Shown here one piece after another: positions 16,648-26,852 of a DNA stretch of 64,000 bases (position 1 is its first letter; each line of letters begins with the position of its first letter). Source of the DNA: Neptunomonas sp. (GTDB lineage: Bacteria; Pseudomonadota; Gammaproteobacteria; Pseudomonadales; Balneatricaceae); the NCBI RefSeq assembly GCF_016744175.1, contig NZ_JADGEV010000005.1, positions 74,658 through 138,657 of the forward strand. The letters run 5' to 3'. The translations under genes were made by a program, and so were the position numbers. A model generated the notes under the pieces. That model saw only the letters and a list, made by a program, of their open reading frames with translations. It ran no database searches and was not told the DNA's origin.

Positions 16648-17949
16648 ATGAGCCTTACCGATTTGTACAGCGATGCTGCACATGCTGACTTTTTTACTCG
16701 CGATCTTGCACAGAGCGATAGCGCTATTACTGCGGCAGTCGATGAAGAGTTCGATCGTCAAGATAACCAGATTGAATTGATTGCTTCTGAAAACATCGTA
16801 TCTAAAGCGGTTATGCAGGCACAAGGTACCGTGCTGACTAACAAGTACGCTGAAGGTTACCCGGGTCGTCGTTATTACGGTGGTTGTGAGTTTGTTGATA
16901 AAGCAGAATCACTGGCAATTGATCGTGCAAAAAAACTATTTAACTGTGAGTACATCAATGTACAGCCTCATTCAGGTGCTCAGGCGAATGGTGCAGTCTT
17001 TATGGCGCTACTACAGCCAGGCGATACTATTTTAGGTATGTCTTTGGATGCTGGTGGACATTTAACACACGGTGCGCGTCCAGCTCAATCTGGTAAATGG
17101 TTTAATGCTGTTCAGTACGGTGTTGCTGAAAATACTCTGCGAATCGATTATGATGCGGTTGAAAAATTAGCTGTTGAGTGTCAGCCGAAACTTATCGTTG
17201 CTGGTGGCTCTGCTATTCCACGTGAAATCGACTTTGCACGTTTTCGTGAAATAGCCGATAAAGTCGGTGCATACCTGATGGTAGACATGGCTCACATTGC
17301 AGGCTTGGTAGCGAGTGGCGTTCATCCTAGCCCACTGCCACATGCGCATGTGGTAACAACGACTACGCATAAAACTTTGCGTGGGCCGCGTGGTGGTATG
17401 GTTTTATCGAACGACCTTGATTTAGGTAAGAAAATTAATTCAGCTGTTTTCCCTGGTTTACAGGGTGGGCCACTCATGCACGTAATTGCAGCAAAAGCGG
17501 TTGCTTTTGGTGAAGCGCTACAGCCTGAGTTTTCTGCTTATATTGATCGTGTGGTAGCTAACGCTAAAGTGTTGGCAGAAGTGATGATTGAACGCGGTTG
17601 CGCTGTAGTAACTGGCGGAACAGATACTCACTTGATGCTGGTTGACCTGCGCCCCAAAGGCTTGAAAGGTAATCAGGTTGAGGATGCACTAGAGCGTGCA
17701 GGTATTACCTGTAACAAAAATGGTATTCCTTTTGATTCTGAAAAGCCGATGGTAACGTCGGGTATTCGTCTGGGAACACCTGCAGGTACAACACGTGGCT
17801 TTGGTGTAGAAGAATTTCGTCTGATTGGTAATCTGATCAATGACGTGCTGGATGGTCTTGTTGCCAATCCAGAAGGTAATGCAGAAGTAGAAAAAGCGGT
17901 GTGTGCTCAGGTAACTGAGTTGTGCCAGCGTTTCCCGCTTTACCGTTAA
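16648..17949 (+). CDS. glyA: Serine hydroxymethyltransferase
   Basis: PLP enzyme that interconverts serine and glycine with tetrahydrofolate. The 433 residues include [61 protein letters not shown], and the PLP-lysine motif [16 protein letters not shown] (Lys242). The ATG at 16648 is chosen; an in-frame TTG at 16612 would overlap the sdaA stop and add 12 non-conserved residues. The AAGAGAA before it is a modest ribosome site. Located in the glycine-use operon, this may be a dedicated copy alongside a housekeeping glyA elsewhere; that is not testable here. Confidence 0.97.
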   Translation: MSLTDLYSDAAHADFFTRDLAQSDSAITAAVDEEFDRQDNQIELIASENIVSKAVMQAQGTVLTNKYAEGYPGRRYYGGCEFVDKAESLAIDRAKKLFNCEYINVQPHSGAQANGAVFMALLQPGDTILGMSLDAGGHLTHGARPAQSGKWFNAVQYGVAENTLRIDYDAVEKLAVECQPKLIVAGGSAIPREIDFARFREIADKVGAYLMVDMAHIAGLVASGVHPSPLPHAHVVTTTTHKTLRGPRGGMVLSNDLDLGKKINSAVFPGLQGGPLMHVIAAKAVAFGEALQPEFSAYIDRVVANAKVLAEVMIERGCAVVTGGTDTHLMLVDLRPKGLKGNQVEDALERAGITCNKNGIPFDSEKPMVTSGIRLGTPAGTTRGFGVEEFRLIGNLINDVLDGLVANPEGNAEVEKAVCAQVTELCQRFPLYR

Positions 17950-17987
17950 TAGCAACATCGCTAAGTAAGCATAAATTATTTAATAGG

Positions 17988-18015
17988 CAGATGGGCTGTA
18001 TAGGCAGTTCATCTG
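17988..18015 (+). other. mRNA hairpin between glyA and gcvH
   Basis: CAGATGGGCTG and CAGTTCATCTG pair over 11 positions (two G-U) with loop TATAGG. No T-run follows, so it is not a standard terminator. It could stabilise or process the transcript ahead of gcvH, whose ATG is 30 bases on. Confidence 0.5.
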
Positions 18016-18045
18016 ATACTGATTATTAAGATAGGAAATATCATC

Positions 18046-18438
18046 ATGAGTAGTGTTCCAGCAAACTTGAAATATACAGCTTCACACGAATGGGTTCTGG
18101 ATAATGGTGACGGTACCGTTACTATTGGTATTACTGACCATGCTCAAGAATTATTAGGTGATGTAGTTTTTGTTGAAGTCCCAGAAGTAGGTCGCGCTGT
18201 TGAAAAAGGCGAAGAGTTCTCTTTGGTTGAGTCAGTAAAAGCGGCATCAGATATCTATTCTCCAGTTAGCGGTGAAGTTGTTGCTGTTAACGAACTGCTT
18301 GAAGATGCACCTGAAACAATTAATGAATCTGCATTTGAAGATGGCTGGATAGCTAAAGTTAAGCTTTCTGACACAGCAGAACTAGACGATATGCTAGATG
18401 CTGTAGCGTATGAAGCTAATGTAGGCGAAGAGGGGTAA
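18046..18438 (+). CDS. gcvH: Glycine cleavage system H protein
   Basis: Lipoyl carrier protein that shuttles the aminomethyl group between GcvP, GcvT and the lipoamide dehydrogenase. The 130 residues have the canonical fold markers: [25 protein letters not shown] at the N-terminus, [12 protein letters not shown], and the lipoylated Lys65 in [23 protein letters not shown] precedes the ATG. gcvP starts 7 bases after its stop. Confidence 0.98.
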   Translation: MSSVPANLKYTASHEWVLDNGDGTVTIGITDHAQELLGDVVFVEVPEVGRAVEKGEEFSLVESVKAASDIYSPVSGEVVAVNELLEDAPETINESAFEDGWIAKVKLSDTAELDDMLDAVAYEANVGEEG

Positions 18439-18445
18439 GACGCAC

Positions 18446-21328
18446 GTGGAAAAACGTACTCTGAGTGAACTCGAACAGAAAAATGATTTTACACGCCGTC
18501 ATATTGGCCTTCAAGGTGAAGACCAGCAAGCGATGCTGGAAAGTCTTGGTGTCTCTTCTCTGGAAGAATTGATCACACAAACTGTGCCTGATTCAATTCG
18601 TCTAGATGATGCGCTAGATATGGCAGATTCTGAAACAGAAGTAGAAGCACTGGCTTACCTGAAGTCATTAGCGGTGCAGAATAAGGTTAATAAATCTTAC
18701 ATTGGTATGGGCTATCACAATACGCTAGTGCCAAATGTTATTCTGCGTAATGTGTTGGAAAATCCAGGTTGGTATACGGCTTATACGCCTTATCAGCCAG
18801 AGATCGCTCAGGGCCGTTTGGAGTCATTGCTTAACTTCCAGCAAGTGGTAATGGATTTGACGGGTATGGACTTGGCAAATGCCTCCATGCTTGACGAAGC
18901 TACGGCTGCGGCTGAAGCAATGGCGCTGTGCAAACGCTCTAACCGTAAGAAAACTAATACCTACTTTGTGGCTGACGATGTTCATCCGCAAACCATTGAC
19001 GTTATCAAAACGCGTGCTGAATACTTTGGTTTTGATGTGGTGGTTGCGCCGCATTCTGAACTGTCAGAGCATGATGTATTTGGTGCTCAATTACAGTACC
19101 CAGGTACGTTTGGTGACATTACAGATATCCAGTCATTGATCGCAAAAGCAAAAGAGCAAAAAGCTATGGTGGCAGTTGCCGCTGACCCAATGGCTTTGAT
19201 TCTGCTTAAATCACCTGGCGAGTTAGGTGCAGACGTTGTGTTGGGTTCTACTCAGCGCTTTGGTGTACCAATGGGCTTTGGTGGTCCGCATGCTGCATTC
19301 TTTGCATCTAGTGATAAGCTAAAGCGTTCTGTTCCTGGTCGTATTATTGGTGTATCCGTTGATTCACGCGGTAACCAAGCACTACGTATGGCGATGCAAA
19401 CACGCGAGCAGCACATTCGTCGTGACAAAGCGACGTCAAACATCTGTACAGCACAAGCACTGCTAGCCAACATGGCAAGCTTCTACACGGTTTATCATGG
19501 CCCAGATGGCTTGAAAACTATTGCAGAACGTATCCATCGTTTGACGGCTATTTTAGCCACTGGCTTAAAAGGTAAAGGTGTTCAGGGTAACGACAGCTAC
19601 TTTGATACATTAACGTTGAATGTTGCTGGTAAACAGGATGCTATTTATCAGTCAGCACTAGATAAAGGCTGCAACTTACGCCGTATCGGTACTGATAAGT
19701 TAGGCGTTAGCTTGGACGAAACAACGACGGCTGCGGATGTAGCTGAGTTGTTTGATATATTCCTAGGTGATGGCCACGGCCTAGACGTTGCTGCTATTGA
19801 TGCAGGTGTTGCTTCTGGCGATACAGGTATTACTGATGCACAACGCCGTGAAGATGCTATTCTGACCCATCCGGTATTTAACAGCTATCACTCTGAAACA
19901 GATATGCTGCGTTACCTGAAAAAGCTAGAAAACAAAGACTACTCATTGGTTCACGGTATGATCCCACTGGGTTCTTGTACCATGAAACTAAACGCAACTG
20001 CTGAGATGTTACCGATTACATGGCCTGAATTTGCGAACATCCATCCGTTCGCACCTGATGATCAAGTACAGGGCTATCACGCAATGTTGCAGGAACTTGA
20101 AGAGCAGCTAGTAGAAATTACTGGCTACGATAAAGTTTCTTTACAGCCTAACTCCGGTGCATCCGGCGAATACGCTGGCTTGCTAGCTATTCGTAAGTAT
20201 CAGGAATCTATTGGTGAAGGGCATCGTAATGTTTGCCTAATCCCATCATCAGCTCACGGTACTAACCCAGCATCTGCTGCCATGATGGATATGAAAATCG
20301 TTGTCACTAAGTGTGATGAAAAAGGTAACGTTGATGTTGCAGATCTAGCTGAAAAAGCTGAACTGCATGCAGAAAACCTATCTACCTTGATGATTACATA
20401 TCCATCAACTCACGGTATCTATGAAGAAGATATCGTTGAGATCTGCTCACTCATCCATAAGTTTGGTGGTCAGGTATACATGGACGGTGCCAACATGAAC
20501 GCGCAGGTAGGCATTTCTAAGCCTGGCGTTATCGGCTCTGATGTATCGCATCTTAACTTGCATAAAACCTTTGCTATCCCGCATGGCGGTGGTGGTCCTG
20601 GTATGGGTCCTATTGGTGTTAAAAGCCATTTGGCACCTTTCCTGCCAAACCATAAGGTAACAGCAGTACAGGGTTCTGAGTCTAACGTGGGTGCTGTTTC
20701 TGCAACCCCGTATGGTTCAGGTGCAATCCTGCCAATCAGCTATATGTACAACCGTTTGCTGGGTAAATCTGGTCTTAAAGCGTCCACGCAGAATGCAATT
20801 CTGGGTGCAAACTATATGACCGAGAAGTTGGCTGAGCATTATCCGATTCTTTTCCGTGGTCGTAACAATAAAGTTGCACACGAATGTATCGTTGATATTC
20901 GCCCAATCAAAGAAGCTTCAGGTATCACAGAAGAAGATATTGCTAAGCGTTTAATGGACTATGGTTTCCATGCGCCAACGATGTCTTTCCCTGTGGCAGG
21001 CACCTTGATGATTGAGCCAACTGAATCCGAATCAAAAGCTGAGCTAGATCGCTTCATTGAAGCAATGGTCATGATTCGTCAGGAAGTTGCAAAAGTACAA
21101 AGCGGTGAGTGGACGTTGGAAGATAATCCACTGCACAACGCACCACATACTATGGCTGATATTACAGCGGCTGAATGGGGGCGTGCATACTCTCGTGAAG
21201 AGGCTGTATTCCCAACCACGGCAACACGTCAGAACAAGTTCTGGCCTGCTGTAAACCGTGTAGATAATGTATACGGTGATCGTAACTTTATTTGCTCTTG
21301 TCCCGGTATTGAAACATACGAAGACTAG
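18446..21328 (+). CDS. gcvP: Glycine dehydrogenase (decarboxylating), P protein
   Basis: PLP enzyme that decarboxylates glycine and loads the aminomethyl group onto GcvH. It is the fused single-chain form (960 residues), homologous to both subunits of split P proteins. The N-terminal half begins [21 protein letters not shown] and has [10 protein letters not shown]; the C-terminal half has [16 protein letters not shown] and the PLP-lysine motif [17 protein letters not shown] (Lys707). The start is GTG at 18446, with GAGGGG about 13 bases earlier. A strong terminator follows the gene, ending the sdaA-glyA-gcvH-gcvP transcript. Confidence 0.98.
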   Translation: MEKRTLSELEQKNDFTRRHIGLQGEDQQAMLESLGVSSLEELITQTVPDSIRLDDALDMADSETEVEALAYLKSLAVQNKVNKSYIGMGYHNTLVPNVILRNVLENPGWYTAYTPYQPEIAQGRLESLLNFQQVVMDLTGMDLANASMLDEATAAAEAMALCKRSNRKKTNTYFVADDVHPQTIDVIKTRAEYFGFDVVVAPHSELSEHDVFGAQLQYPGTFGDITDIQSLIAKAKEQKAMVAVAADPMALILLKSPGELGADVVLGSTQRFGVPMGFGGPHAAFFASSDKLKRSVPGRIIGVSVDSRGNQALRMAMQTREQHIRRDKATSNICTAQALLANMASFYTVYHGPDGLKTIAERIHRLTAILATGLKGKGVQGNDSYFDTLTLNVAGKQDAIYQSALDKGCNLRRIGTDKLGVSLDETTTAADVAELFDIFLGDGHGLDVAAIDAGVASGDTGITDAQRREDAILTHPVFNSYHSETDMLRYLKKLENKDYSLVHGMIPLGSCTMKLNATAEMLPITWPEFANIHPFAPDDQVQGYHAMLQELEEQLVEITGYDKVSLQPNSGASGEYAGLLAIRKYQESIGEGHRNVCLIPSSAHGTNPASAAMMDMKIVVTKCDEKGNVDVADLAEKAELHAENLSTLMITYPSTHGIYEEDIVEICSLIHKFGGQVYMDGANMNAQVGISKPGVIGSDVSHLNLHKTFAIPHGGGGPGMGPIGVKSHLAPFLPNHKVTAVQGSESNVGAVSATPYGSGAILPISYMYNRLLGKSGLKASTQNAILGANYMTEKLAEHYPILFRGRNNKVAHECIVDIRPIKEASGITEEDIAKRLMDYGFHAPTMSFPVAGTLMIEPTESESKAELDRFIEAMVMIRQEVAKVQSGEWTLEDNPLHNAPHTMADITAAEWGRAYSREEAVFPTTATRQNKFWPAVNRVDNVYGDRNFICSCPGIETYED

Positions 21329-21406
21329 GCGCAAATCGATTACTTGTATCATTTCAAGTAATCATCGGTAGCGATGTAAAACACTTTTAAAGCAAAAGAC
21401 CTTTCG

Positions 21407-21438
21407 CGGCTATCACCTTTGGTGATGGCCGTTTTTTT
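21407..21438 (+). terminator. Intrinsic terminator after gcvP
   Basis: CGGCTATCACC and GGTGATGGCCG form an 11-bp stem (one T-G pair) with loop TTT, followed by seven T. Confidence 0.92.
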
Positions 21439-21497
21439 ATATAAGAAGCAATTTTCTGTAGTGTTCTCTTTGAGATCTTATTTTTTATTGATAGGTG

Positions 21498-22373
21498 CTA
21501 TTCAGTTCCGGAACGAACGGGCCCCGGGCCAACTCCCATAACGCGTTTAAAAGCCTTGGAAAAGGATGATTCACTTTCATAGCCACAGCGTAAGGCCGCA
21601 TCCAAAGTAGTGATGCCTTCATCTGCTAACCAGCGATATGCCTGGGTCATGCGCCATTGTGTTAAGTAGTCCATCGGCGATTGCTCAACAACCTCTTTGA
21701 ATAGGCTAGAAAAGGCTGAGCGAGACATAGATGCAGCACAGGAAAGCTCATCCAAACTTAAGCGTTGGCTGCAGTCCTGTTGGTGTATTAATTCCATAGC
21801 GGCATTTAGTTGTGGATGAGCAAAGGCTGCAAATACACCATTGGTCACATCAAGATGGCTTCTCACCAATAAATAAAATAGGCAGTCAGATAGACGGTTT
21901 AAGAGCACATTAGTATGCTGGTTTGATCCGCGTGACTCTTCTAAAATCAATTCAACAATACGCCCAATAGCATTCTTATCGTTATGCCGAACGACAATTA
22001 GCTTAGGCATTTGTTTAACTAATTTTTCAAATATAGGGTGTTGGTGTGCAAAGTTTCCGCAGACCAAGCCCGTAGACTCTTCCTCTACGGCTTGCGTCAT
22101 GGGCAAGGCTTCGGTTGTATTTACTGAAAGGTTGCTGCTTAGTAGGTTGGTTACACAGTGCTGCGCATCAGAAGGCATAAATACGGCATCACCTTCGTTG
22201 AGCTCAATGGCTTCGCCATCAAACTTGAAAAAGCACTTTCCTCTAGAAACCACATGAAATGTCATTTTCTGAGATCCAGAGGTATCTACCGCCCAGTCGC
22301 CACAGTACTGGCCATTGTGATGCACATTGGCCTCAATTCTTAAGGTATCAAGTAGTTGGTTTATAGCATTCAT
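21498..22373 (-). CDS. AraC-family transcriptional regulator (cupin sensor)
   Basis: A 291-residue regulator with an N-terminal cupin-type sensor (FKFDGEAIELNEGDAVFMPSDAQH, about 48-72) and a C-terminal AraC double helix-turn-helix (LDELSCAASMSRSAFSSLFKEVV and TLDAALRCGYESESSFSKAFKRV). The AraC_binding_2/Cupin_6 layout is common in regulators next to oxidoreductases or small exported proteins. It is divergent from the YHS protein gene 135 bases away, which is its most likely target by position. The ligand is unknown. Confidence 0.9.
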   Translation of the reverse strand: MNAINQLLDTLRIEANVHHNGQYCGDWAVDTSGSQKMTFHVVSRGKCFFKFDGEAIELNEGDAVFMPSDAQHCVTNLLSSNLSVNTTEALPMTQAVEEESTGLVCGNFAHQHPIFEKLVKQMPKLIVVRHNDKNAIGRIVELILEESRGSNQHTNVLLNRLSDCLFYLLVRSHLDVTNGVFAAFAHPQLNAAMELIHQQDCSQRLSLDELSCAASMSRSAFSSLFKEVVEQSPMDYLTQWRMTQAYRWLADEGITTLDAALRCGYESESSFSKAFKRVMGVGPGPVRSGTE

Positions 22374-22508
22374 AGACGATCGGACATAACTCTTGGTAAA
22401 TCGAACCTATTGATTGATGTAGGATTCTTTAAAATTCATTTCATCAAGACTGTGTGCTTGTTTAGCAAAAACTAACTCTAACTCACAACGCAAAATAGGA
22501 CTACAACA

Positions 22509-22985
22509 ATGAAAATCTCATCTATCCTAGCGCCACTTAAGACTCTAGCATTGCTAGCGGCTTTCTCTATCAGCAGCATCAGTTTTGCAGGTGTTGAAGT
22601 GCAAACCGACGAAAACAACGTAACTCTAGCAGGGCACGATGCTGTTGCCTATTTTACTGAGAATGCTCCTGTCGAAGGTAACTCAAATATTAGCTCAATC
22701 CACAATGGCGCTATCTACCATTTCTCATCAGTAGCAAACCGCGATACGTTTAATGCTAACCCAGAGAAGTATGAGCCACAGTTTGGTGGATACTGCGCAT
22801 ATGGTACATCACTAGGTAAAAAGTTCGCGATTGATGGTAAAGCGTTTGAATTGATTGACGGTAAATTGTACGTACAGAAAAGCGAAGTTGTACAAGAAGT
22901 TTGGTCTGAAAACACCGTTGCTAACTTGGCAGCCGCTAACAAAAACTGGCCAAAAATCAAAAACGTAGCAGCTGACAAACTATAA
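22509..22985 (+). CDS. Exported YHS-domain protein
   Basis: A 158-residue protein with a signal peptide (about 1-28, cleavage after SFA), so probably periplasmic. The mature part contains the YHS signature: GHDAVAYFTENAPVEG, YHFSSVANRDTFNANPEKYEPQFGGYCAYG. YHS domains are thought to bind metal and occur in heavy-metal ATPases and oxidoreductases; stand-alone exported versions are common in proteobacteria and have no firmly established role. The motif Cys in GGYCAYG is present. It is divergent from an AraC-type regulator and is followed by a strong terminator, so it forms a single-gene unit. Confidence 0.88.
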   Translation: MKISSILAPLKTLALLAAFSISSISFAGVEVQTDENNVTLAGHDAVAYFTENAPVEGNSNISSIHNGAIYHFSSVANRDTFNANPEKYEPQFGGYCAYGTSLGKKFAIDGKAFELIDGKLYVQKSEVVQEVWSENTVANLAAANKNWPKIKNVAADKL

Positions 22986-23018
22986 GTTTACAACACCCTT
23001 ATAGACCAGCTAGAACAG

Positions 23019-23054
23019 AAGCGGCATACGATATTAATCGTGTGCCGCTTTTTT
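23019..23054 (+). terminator. Intrinsic terminator after the YHS gene
   Basis: AAGCGGCATACGAT and ATCGTGTGCCGCTT form a 14-bp stem (one T-G pair) with loop ATTA, followed by TTTT. It abuts the end of the convergent hypothetical gene on the other strand. Confidence 0.9.
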
Positions 23055-23274
23055 AATAGGAGGAATTAGGTGTATTATCAGGGTCTATCTCGCCATACAC
23101 CTCTTCAGGATCAACATCGTTGATCAGCAAAGTCTCTCTTACCTTTTCAATATGTTCCAGCACCGCTTCATAGCGATCACCGTATTCATATTTAGTCACT
23201 TCAATCGCTTTAGGCATATAGGTAAAAGCAATCTTAAGAGCGAGTAAAGCATCGTCATTTATTTTATCAGTCAT
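23053..23274 (-). CDS. Hypothetical acidic protein, 73 residues
   Basis: I do not recognise a family. The product is small, soluble and acidic, with a predicted helical middle (LALKIAFTYMPKAIEVTKYEYG, EAVLEHIEKVRETLL) and an Asp/Glu-rich tail (NDVDPEEVYGEIDPDNTP). The ATG at 23274 (MTDKINDD) is preferred; an in-frame upstream ATG adds 17 residues without a ribosome site. AGAGAC lies before the chosen start. The codon pattern is like that of its neighbours. It stands alone between two convergent or divergent units, with no functional hint from context. Confidence 0.6.
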   Translation of the reverse strand: MTDKINDDALLALKIAFTYMPKAIEVTKYEYGDRYEAVLEHIEKVRETLLINDVDPEEVYGEIDPDNTPNSSY

Positions 23275-23386
23275 GGTTGTCTCTGGATTGTTTGGCTGGT
23301 GTCCAAGTTTAATAAAAGTTAACACGTTAAGAAGATAATGACCGCTTTATTTTCTTGAGAAGACTCATGCGTATCATAGATAAATT

Positions 23387-24001
23387 TCAAAGCATTTCTA
23401 TCAGCAATAACCCTCTGCCACGCTCTTGTACTTGTTGTGTGAGCTCGTTAACCACCGTTGCCGTTATGCTGATTTTAAGCGTTACGGATTCTGCATATTG
23501 GCTGTCGATTATTTGTGTGTCGAAGCTGTGCAGTATGGTATCTACCGTTGATGAGAGCGTATAGGGGTAGGTAAGCTCAACCGTTACTCTGGGATGTACT
23601 TCTTCAAATTTTGCCTGTGTTATAGCCTCTTTCACGCTGGTGGAGTAGGCGCGTACTAAGCCGCCGGTGCCTAGTTTTATACCACCAAAAAAGCGTGTGA
23701 CGATTACACAGGCTTCGCCCACGTTATTGCCTTGTAGGACATTAAACATCGGCTTGCCTGCCGTGCCGGAAGGCTCGCCGTCATCACTGTAACCAAAGCC
23801 ATCTTCTGCGTGAGGTGTGCTGGTGATAAATGCGCTGCAATGGTGGTTGGCAGATGGGGTTGTTGCTTTTGCCTGCTGAATACAAGCACGGGCTGCTACA
23901 ACAGTGGATAGCGGTGTGATGGATACATAAAATCGGCTCTTTTTAATTTCATATAGCGATTCGGTGGTTGCTATGGGTTTTAGATAAAAAGAGTCAGACA
24001 A
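23387..24001 (-). CDS. yigZ: YigZ/IMPACT family protein
   Basis: A 204-residue UPF0029/IMPACT family protein. The N-terminal domain carries the diagnostic motifs KKSRFYVSITPL, ANHHCSAFI, GFGYSDDGEPSGTAGKPM (about 68-85) and VTRFFGGIKLGTGGLVRAYS. The C-terminal DUF1949 domain follows. E. coli YigZ is structurally known but its precise role is not settled; IMPACT in eukaryotes regulates GCN2. It is a stand-alone gene on the minus strand. Confidence 0.93.
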   Translation of the reverse strand: MSDSFYLKPIATTESLYEIKKSRFYVSITPLSTVVAARACIQQAKATTPSANHHCSAFITSTPHAEDGFGYSDDGEPSGTAGKPMFNVLQGNNVGEACVIVTRFFGGIKLGTGGLVRAYSTSVKEAITQAKFEEVHPRVTVELTYPYTLSSTVDTILHSFDTQIIDSQYAESVTLKISITATVVNELTQQVQERGRGLLLIEML

Positions 24002-24218
24002 TGCGGGATTCCATCTGGTTGAGAACTAAGGGAATAGAAGTAAGCGCTTAAATATAGTGGTTAATGATATCAGAGTCTTTCTTATTGCTTGGTATATGGC
24101 GCTCGTTTTTAAATGAATTTATGTGCCTTGCTACGGTCTAATTTTGCATCCTTGGTATTACACGATGTTTGAAAAACATTTGTAAAGGTTTTATGAAGAG
24201 CTGGATAAGGAGTGAAGC

Positions 24219-24455
24219 ATGGATACGGTAAAGCACAATCTTACTAATCTGTTTCTTCAGCTGGGTTTGGCTGCAGAAGAAAATGATATTGAATTATTTA
24301 TTAGTAGCCACTCTGTCGATGAAGGTATCTCCCTTGAAGAGGCTGTTTTCTGGACGAAAGGGCAGGCTCAGTTTATAAAAGAGAGTCGGGCTAATGATGC
24401 GGATTGGTCAGATATGGTTGATGAGCTTGATGCATTGTTGCGCGAAGACAGGTAG
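24219..24455 (+). CDS. DUF2789 family protein
   Basis: A 78-residue cytoplasmic protein matching DUF2789, a small family found widely in gammaproteobacteria with no known function. Family features are LTNLFLQLGLAAEENDIELFI at the N-terminus, SLEEAVFWTKGQAQFIKES in the middle, and DADWSDMVDELDALLRED at the end. AAGGAG precedes the ATG by about 8 bases. It sits 217 bases from the divergent yigZ and 89 bases before a small lipoprotein gene. Confidence 0.88.
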   Translation: MDTVKHNLTNLFLQLGLAAEENDIELFISSHSVDEGISLEEAVFWTKGQAQFIKESRANDADWSDMVDELDALLREDR

Positions 24456-24544
24456 CAGGTTACAGTTTGCTTAGTTATGGATGATTGTTTGCAAGGTTGT
24501 TTTAAATACCGCTTGGAATACAGTGTTAAATATTAGGACAGTGA

Positions 24545-24676
24545 ATGAAAAAGATATATATCGCTCTAGTGGCTATCGTTTTAACGGCTGCTGTGTCGGG
24601 TTGTAGCACGGTTGAAGGGATTGGTAAGGATCTCAAAAAAGGCGGAGCTGCAATCGAGAAAGCTTCTAAAAGCTAG
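24545..24676 (+). CDS. Entericidin-like small lipoprotein
   Basis: A 43-residue reading frame (MKKIYIALVAIVLTAAVSGC...) with a typical lipoprotein signal: two N-terminal lysines, a hydrophobic core, and lipobox AVSGC giving Cys20 as lipidated residue. The mature part STVEGIGKDLKKGGAAIEKASKS matches the entericidin A/B family, in which EcnB-type lipoproteins are associated with envelope stress and, in E. coli, a toxin-antidote pair. AGGA stands 6 bases before the ATG. A strong terminator follows directly. No second entericidin is adjacent. Confidence 0.85.
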   Translation: MKKIYIALVAIVLTAAVSGCSTVEGIGKDLKKGGAAIEKASKS

Positions 24677-24690
24677 CCAGTATTGTTAAT

Positions 24691-24720
24691 AAAAAGGGTG
24701 CCTGTTGGCACCCTTTTTTT
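24691..24720. terminator. Bidirectional intrinsic terminator between ecnB-like gene and lutC
   Basis: AAAAAGGGTGCC and GGCACCCTTTTTTT form a 7-bp GC-rich stem flanked by A/T runs, with loop TGTT. The flanking A-run and T-run make it work on both strands: for the small lipoprotein gene on plus and for lutABC on minus. Confidence 0.92.
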
Positions 24721-24755
24721 GTGGCAAATTCAAGGCTCGCAGTTAAGGTTAAAGC

Positions 24756-25421
24756 TTAGTCATTAATCAACAAGATAATAAGGTCTTTAGGTCCGTGTGC
24801 ACCCATTTGTAGTGTTTGTTCAATATCGGCGCTACGTGAAGGGCCGGTAATCATATTAACGGTACGTGGCAGGTCACCTTTGGTTGTCTCACGCAGTTTT
24901 TGCCAGACATCTTCGTAGGGTCCAACAATGTCGGATCTCTTCAAGATCACAAAGTGGTTGTCAGGCAAAAAGTTGAGTGTAGTTGGGCTGGTTGCTCCCG
25001 AATGCAGCATAAGTGTGCCTGTTTCTGCAATGCCAGCAAAGCTTGTGGTTAAGCTGGCGGCATCGCCTATTTCAGCAACGCGTTGTACGCAAGCAAGGTC
25101 GGTAGCACTGCTCCAATCAAGTGAGGTGATCGCTTCATCACTGGCGGTTACTAGCGTGTCGATCTGATGGTCTTGTAACCAACTAGCGCAGGTTTTTGGA
25201 ACGTCGTTAATGCTCTCTAGTTGGTATATCTGAGCGGCGGCCTCTGTCGCCATTTCAATAAAGAGCGCTACTTGTTGTTCGTGTGGTAGCTGCGCGCGTT
25301 GTGGCACTAAGTTACGCGCATGTTTGTTGATCCGGTTGGCCACGGCTTGCTTTTGATCTTGTGTGGCTTCCCCGCGTTTTAGGCCGCGGCGAATGTTGCC
25401 AAGAATTTCTGCTTTACTCAT
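24756..25421 (-). CDS. lutC: Lactate utilization protein C (LutC/LldG, LUD domain)
   Basis: Third subunit of the LutABC L-lactate oxidation complex, which feeds electrons to the respiratory chain through Fe-S subunits. The 221 residues form one LUD domain: ATDLACVQRVAEIGDAASLTTSFAGIAETGTLML, TLNFLPDNHFVILKRSDIV, and the C-terminal NMITGPSRSADIEQTLQMGAHGPKDLIILL, which is the family hallmark. The start at 25421 is supported by GGAGG about 8 bases upstream; the longer in-frame extension would overlap lutB. It is the last gene of a three-gene operon. Confidence 0.93.
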   Translation of the reverse strand: MSKAEILGNIRRGLKRGEATQDQKQAVANRINKHARNLVPQRAQLPHEQQVALFIEMATEAAAQIYQLESINDVPKTCASWLQDHQIDTLVTASDEAITSLDWSSATDLACVQRVAEIGDAASLTTSFAGIAETGTLMLHSGATSPTTLNFLPDNHFVILKRSDIVGPYEDVWQKLRETTKGDLPRTVNMITGPSRSADIEQTLQMGAHGPKDLIILLIND

Positions 25422-25434
25422 AACATATCCTCCG

Positions 25435-26841
25435 TTAGCTCTGTTTGCGTGATTTGTATTGAGACATAAAGGTTTTGCCTCTTGGTGCAGGCATATCTCG
25501 ACCATCGGTCCAACCACCTGCCAGAGGGATCTTCTTGATATGTCCTTTTTTGCCAGCCATCACACGTAAAAACAGATTTGAGCTGATCGAAAGTAAGCGG
25601 TATAGCGTTGGGCGTTTAGCAAAGAAGGCCCAGCCACCAATTCCCCAGCGTACTGCTTTAGGGCTTAAGTGCTTAGAGAACTCATCTTCGCGCCAGTGGC
25701 GCATCAGCTTAGGTAAAGGGATGCGTACAGGGCAGACCGACTCGCATTTTCCGCAGAATGTAGAGGCGTTGGGTAGTAAGCCTGCCTCTTCAATTCCAAT
25801 CATTTGTGGGGTTAGCACTGAGCCCATGGGGCCTGGGTAAACCCATCCGTAGCTGTGCCCACCAACGGCACCGTAAACAGGACAGTGGTTCATGCACGCT
25901 GAGCATCGAATGCAACGTAGCATCTCTTGAAATTCACTGCCTACCATTTCACTACGGCCGTTATCGACTAAGACCACGTGGAAGTTTTCGGGTCCATCCT
26001 GATCTCCTGCTCTACGTGGCCCTGTCGATAACGTGTTATACACGGTAAATTCTTGCCCGGTTGCTGAGCGAGCTAGCAAGCGCAGAAAGAGTGTCATGTC
26101 TTCGAGTGTCGGAACAACTTTTTCAATGGACGTTACAACAATGTGAGTTTTCGGTAATGTTTGTGTTAAATCGCCATTACCTTCATTGGTGACAATGATG
26201 CTGGATCCTGTTTCAGCAACTAAAAAATTTGCACCAGTAATGCCTACATCAGCACCGGCAAACTTCTCGCGAAGCATTTCGCGTGCTTCTTGCATCAGTA
26301 CTTTTGGGTCGCTTGATTTAGGGCGTTTGTGCTTTTCATGAAAGATTTCAGAGACATCTTCCAAGTTGAGATGAATAGCTGGGGCGATAATGTGGCTAGG
26401 GTGGTCGCCACGTAGCTGTAAAATATATTCGCCTAAGTCTGTTTCAATCGGTTCTACACCGTTTTTTTCTAGGTAGTCGTTAAGATTGATCTCTTCAGAG
26501 ACCATCGACTTACCTTTGGTGACTGTTTTTGCGTCTACTTCTTTACAGATATCTAGAATCTTTTTGCAGGCGTCTTCAGGTGTACGGCACCAGTGCACAT
26601 GCCCACCATTTTTGATGACGTTCGCTTCAAACTGCTCTAAGTAGATATCTAGGTTTTCAAGTATATGGTTTTTAAGAGCCGTACCTTCATCTCGAAGCTG
26701 TTCAAATTCAGGCATTCGGGCAACGGCAGTAGAGCGTTTTACAGGGAAACCTTCTTTAAGGTTACCTAGTGCTTTTTGTAAGCCGGCATCGTGTAAGGCG
26801 ATGCGTGCGTTTTCTTTAAATGCGGGGCTAGTGATTTGCAT
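25435..26841 (-). CDS. lutB: Lactate utilization iron-sulfur protein B (LutB/LldF)
   Basis: Iron-sulfur subunit of the LutABC complex, 468 residues. The N-terminal LUD domain (about 70-300) has ADVGITGANFLVAETGSSIIVTNEGNGDL and the C-terminal ferredoxin domain has two clusters: CIRCSACMNHCPVYGAVGGHSYG and CGKCESVCPVRIPLPKLM. This combination is specific for LutB/LldF. It lies between lutA and lutC with short gaps (11 and 13 bases), consistent with one transcript. Confidence 0.96.
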   Translation of the reverse strand: MQITSPAFKENARIALHDAGLQKALGNLKEGFPVKRSTAVARMPEFEQLRDEGTALKNHILENLDIYLEQFEANVIKNGGHVHWCRTPEDACKKILDICKEVDAKTVTKGKSMVSEEINLNDYLEKNGVEPIETDLGEYILQLRGDHPSHIIAPAIHLNLEDVSEIFHEKHKRPKSSDPKVLMQEAREMLREKFAGADVGITGANFLVAETGSSIIVTNEGNGDLTQTLPKTHIVVTSIEKVVPTLEDMTLFLRLLARSATGQEFTVYNTLSTGPRRAGDQDGPENFHVVLVDNGRSEMVGSEFQEMLRCIRCSACMNHCPVYGAVGGHSYGWVYPGPMGSVLTPQMIGIEEAGLLPNASTFCGKCESVCPVRIPLPKLMRHWREDEFSKHLSPKAVRWGIGGWAFFAKRPTLYRLLSISSNLFLRVMAGKKGHIKKIPLAGGWTDGRDMPAPRGKTFMSQYKSRKQS

Positions 26842-26852
26842 GACAGTATCTC

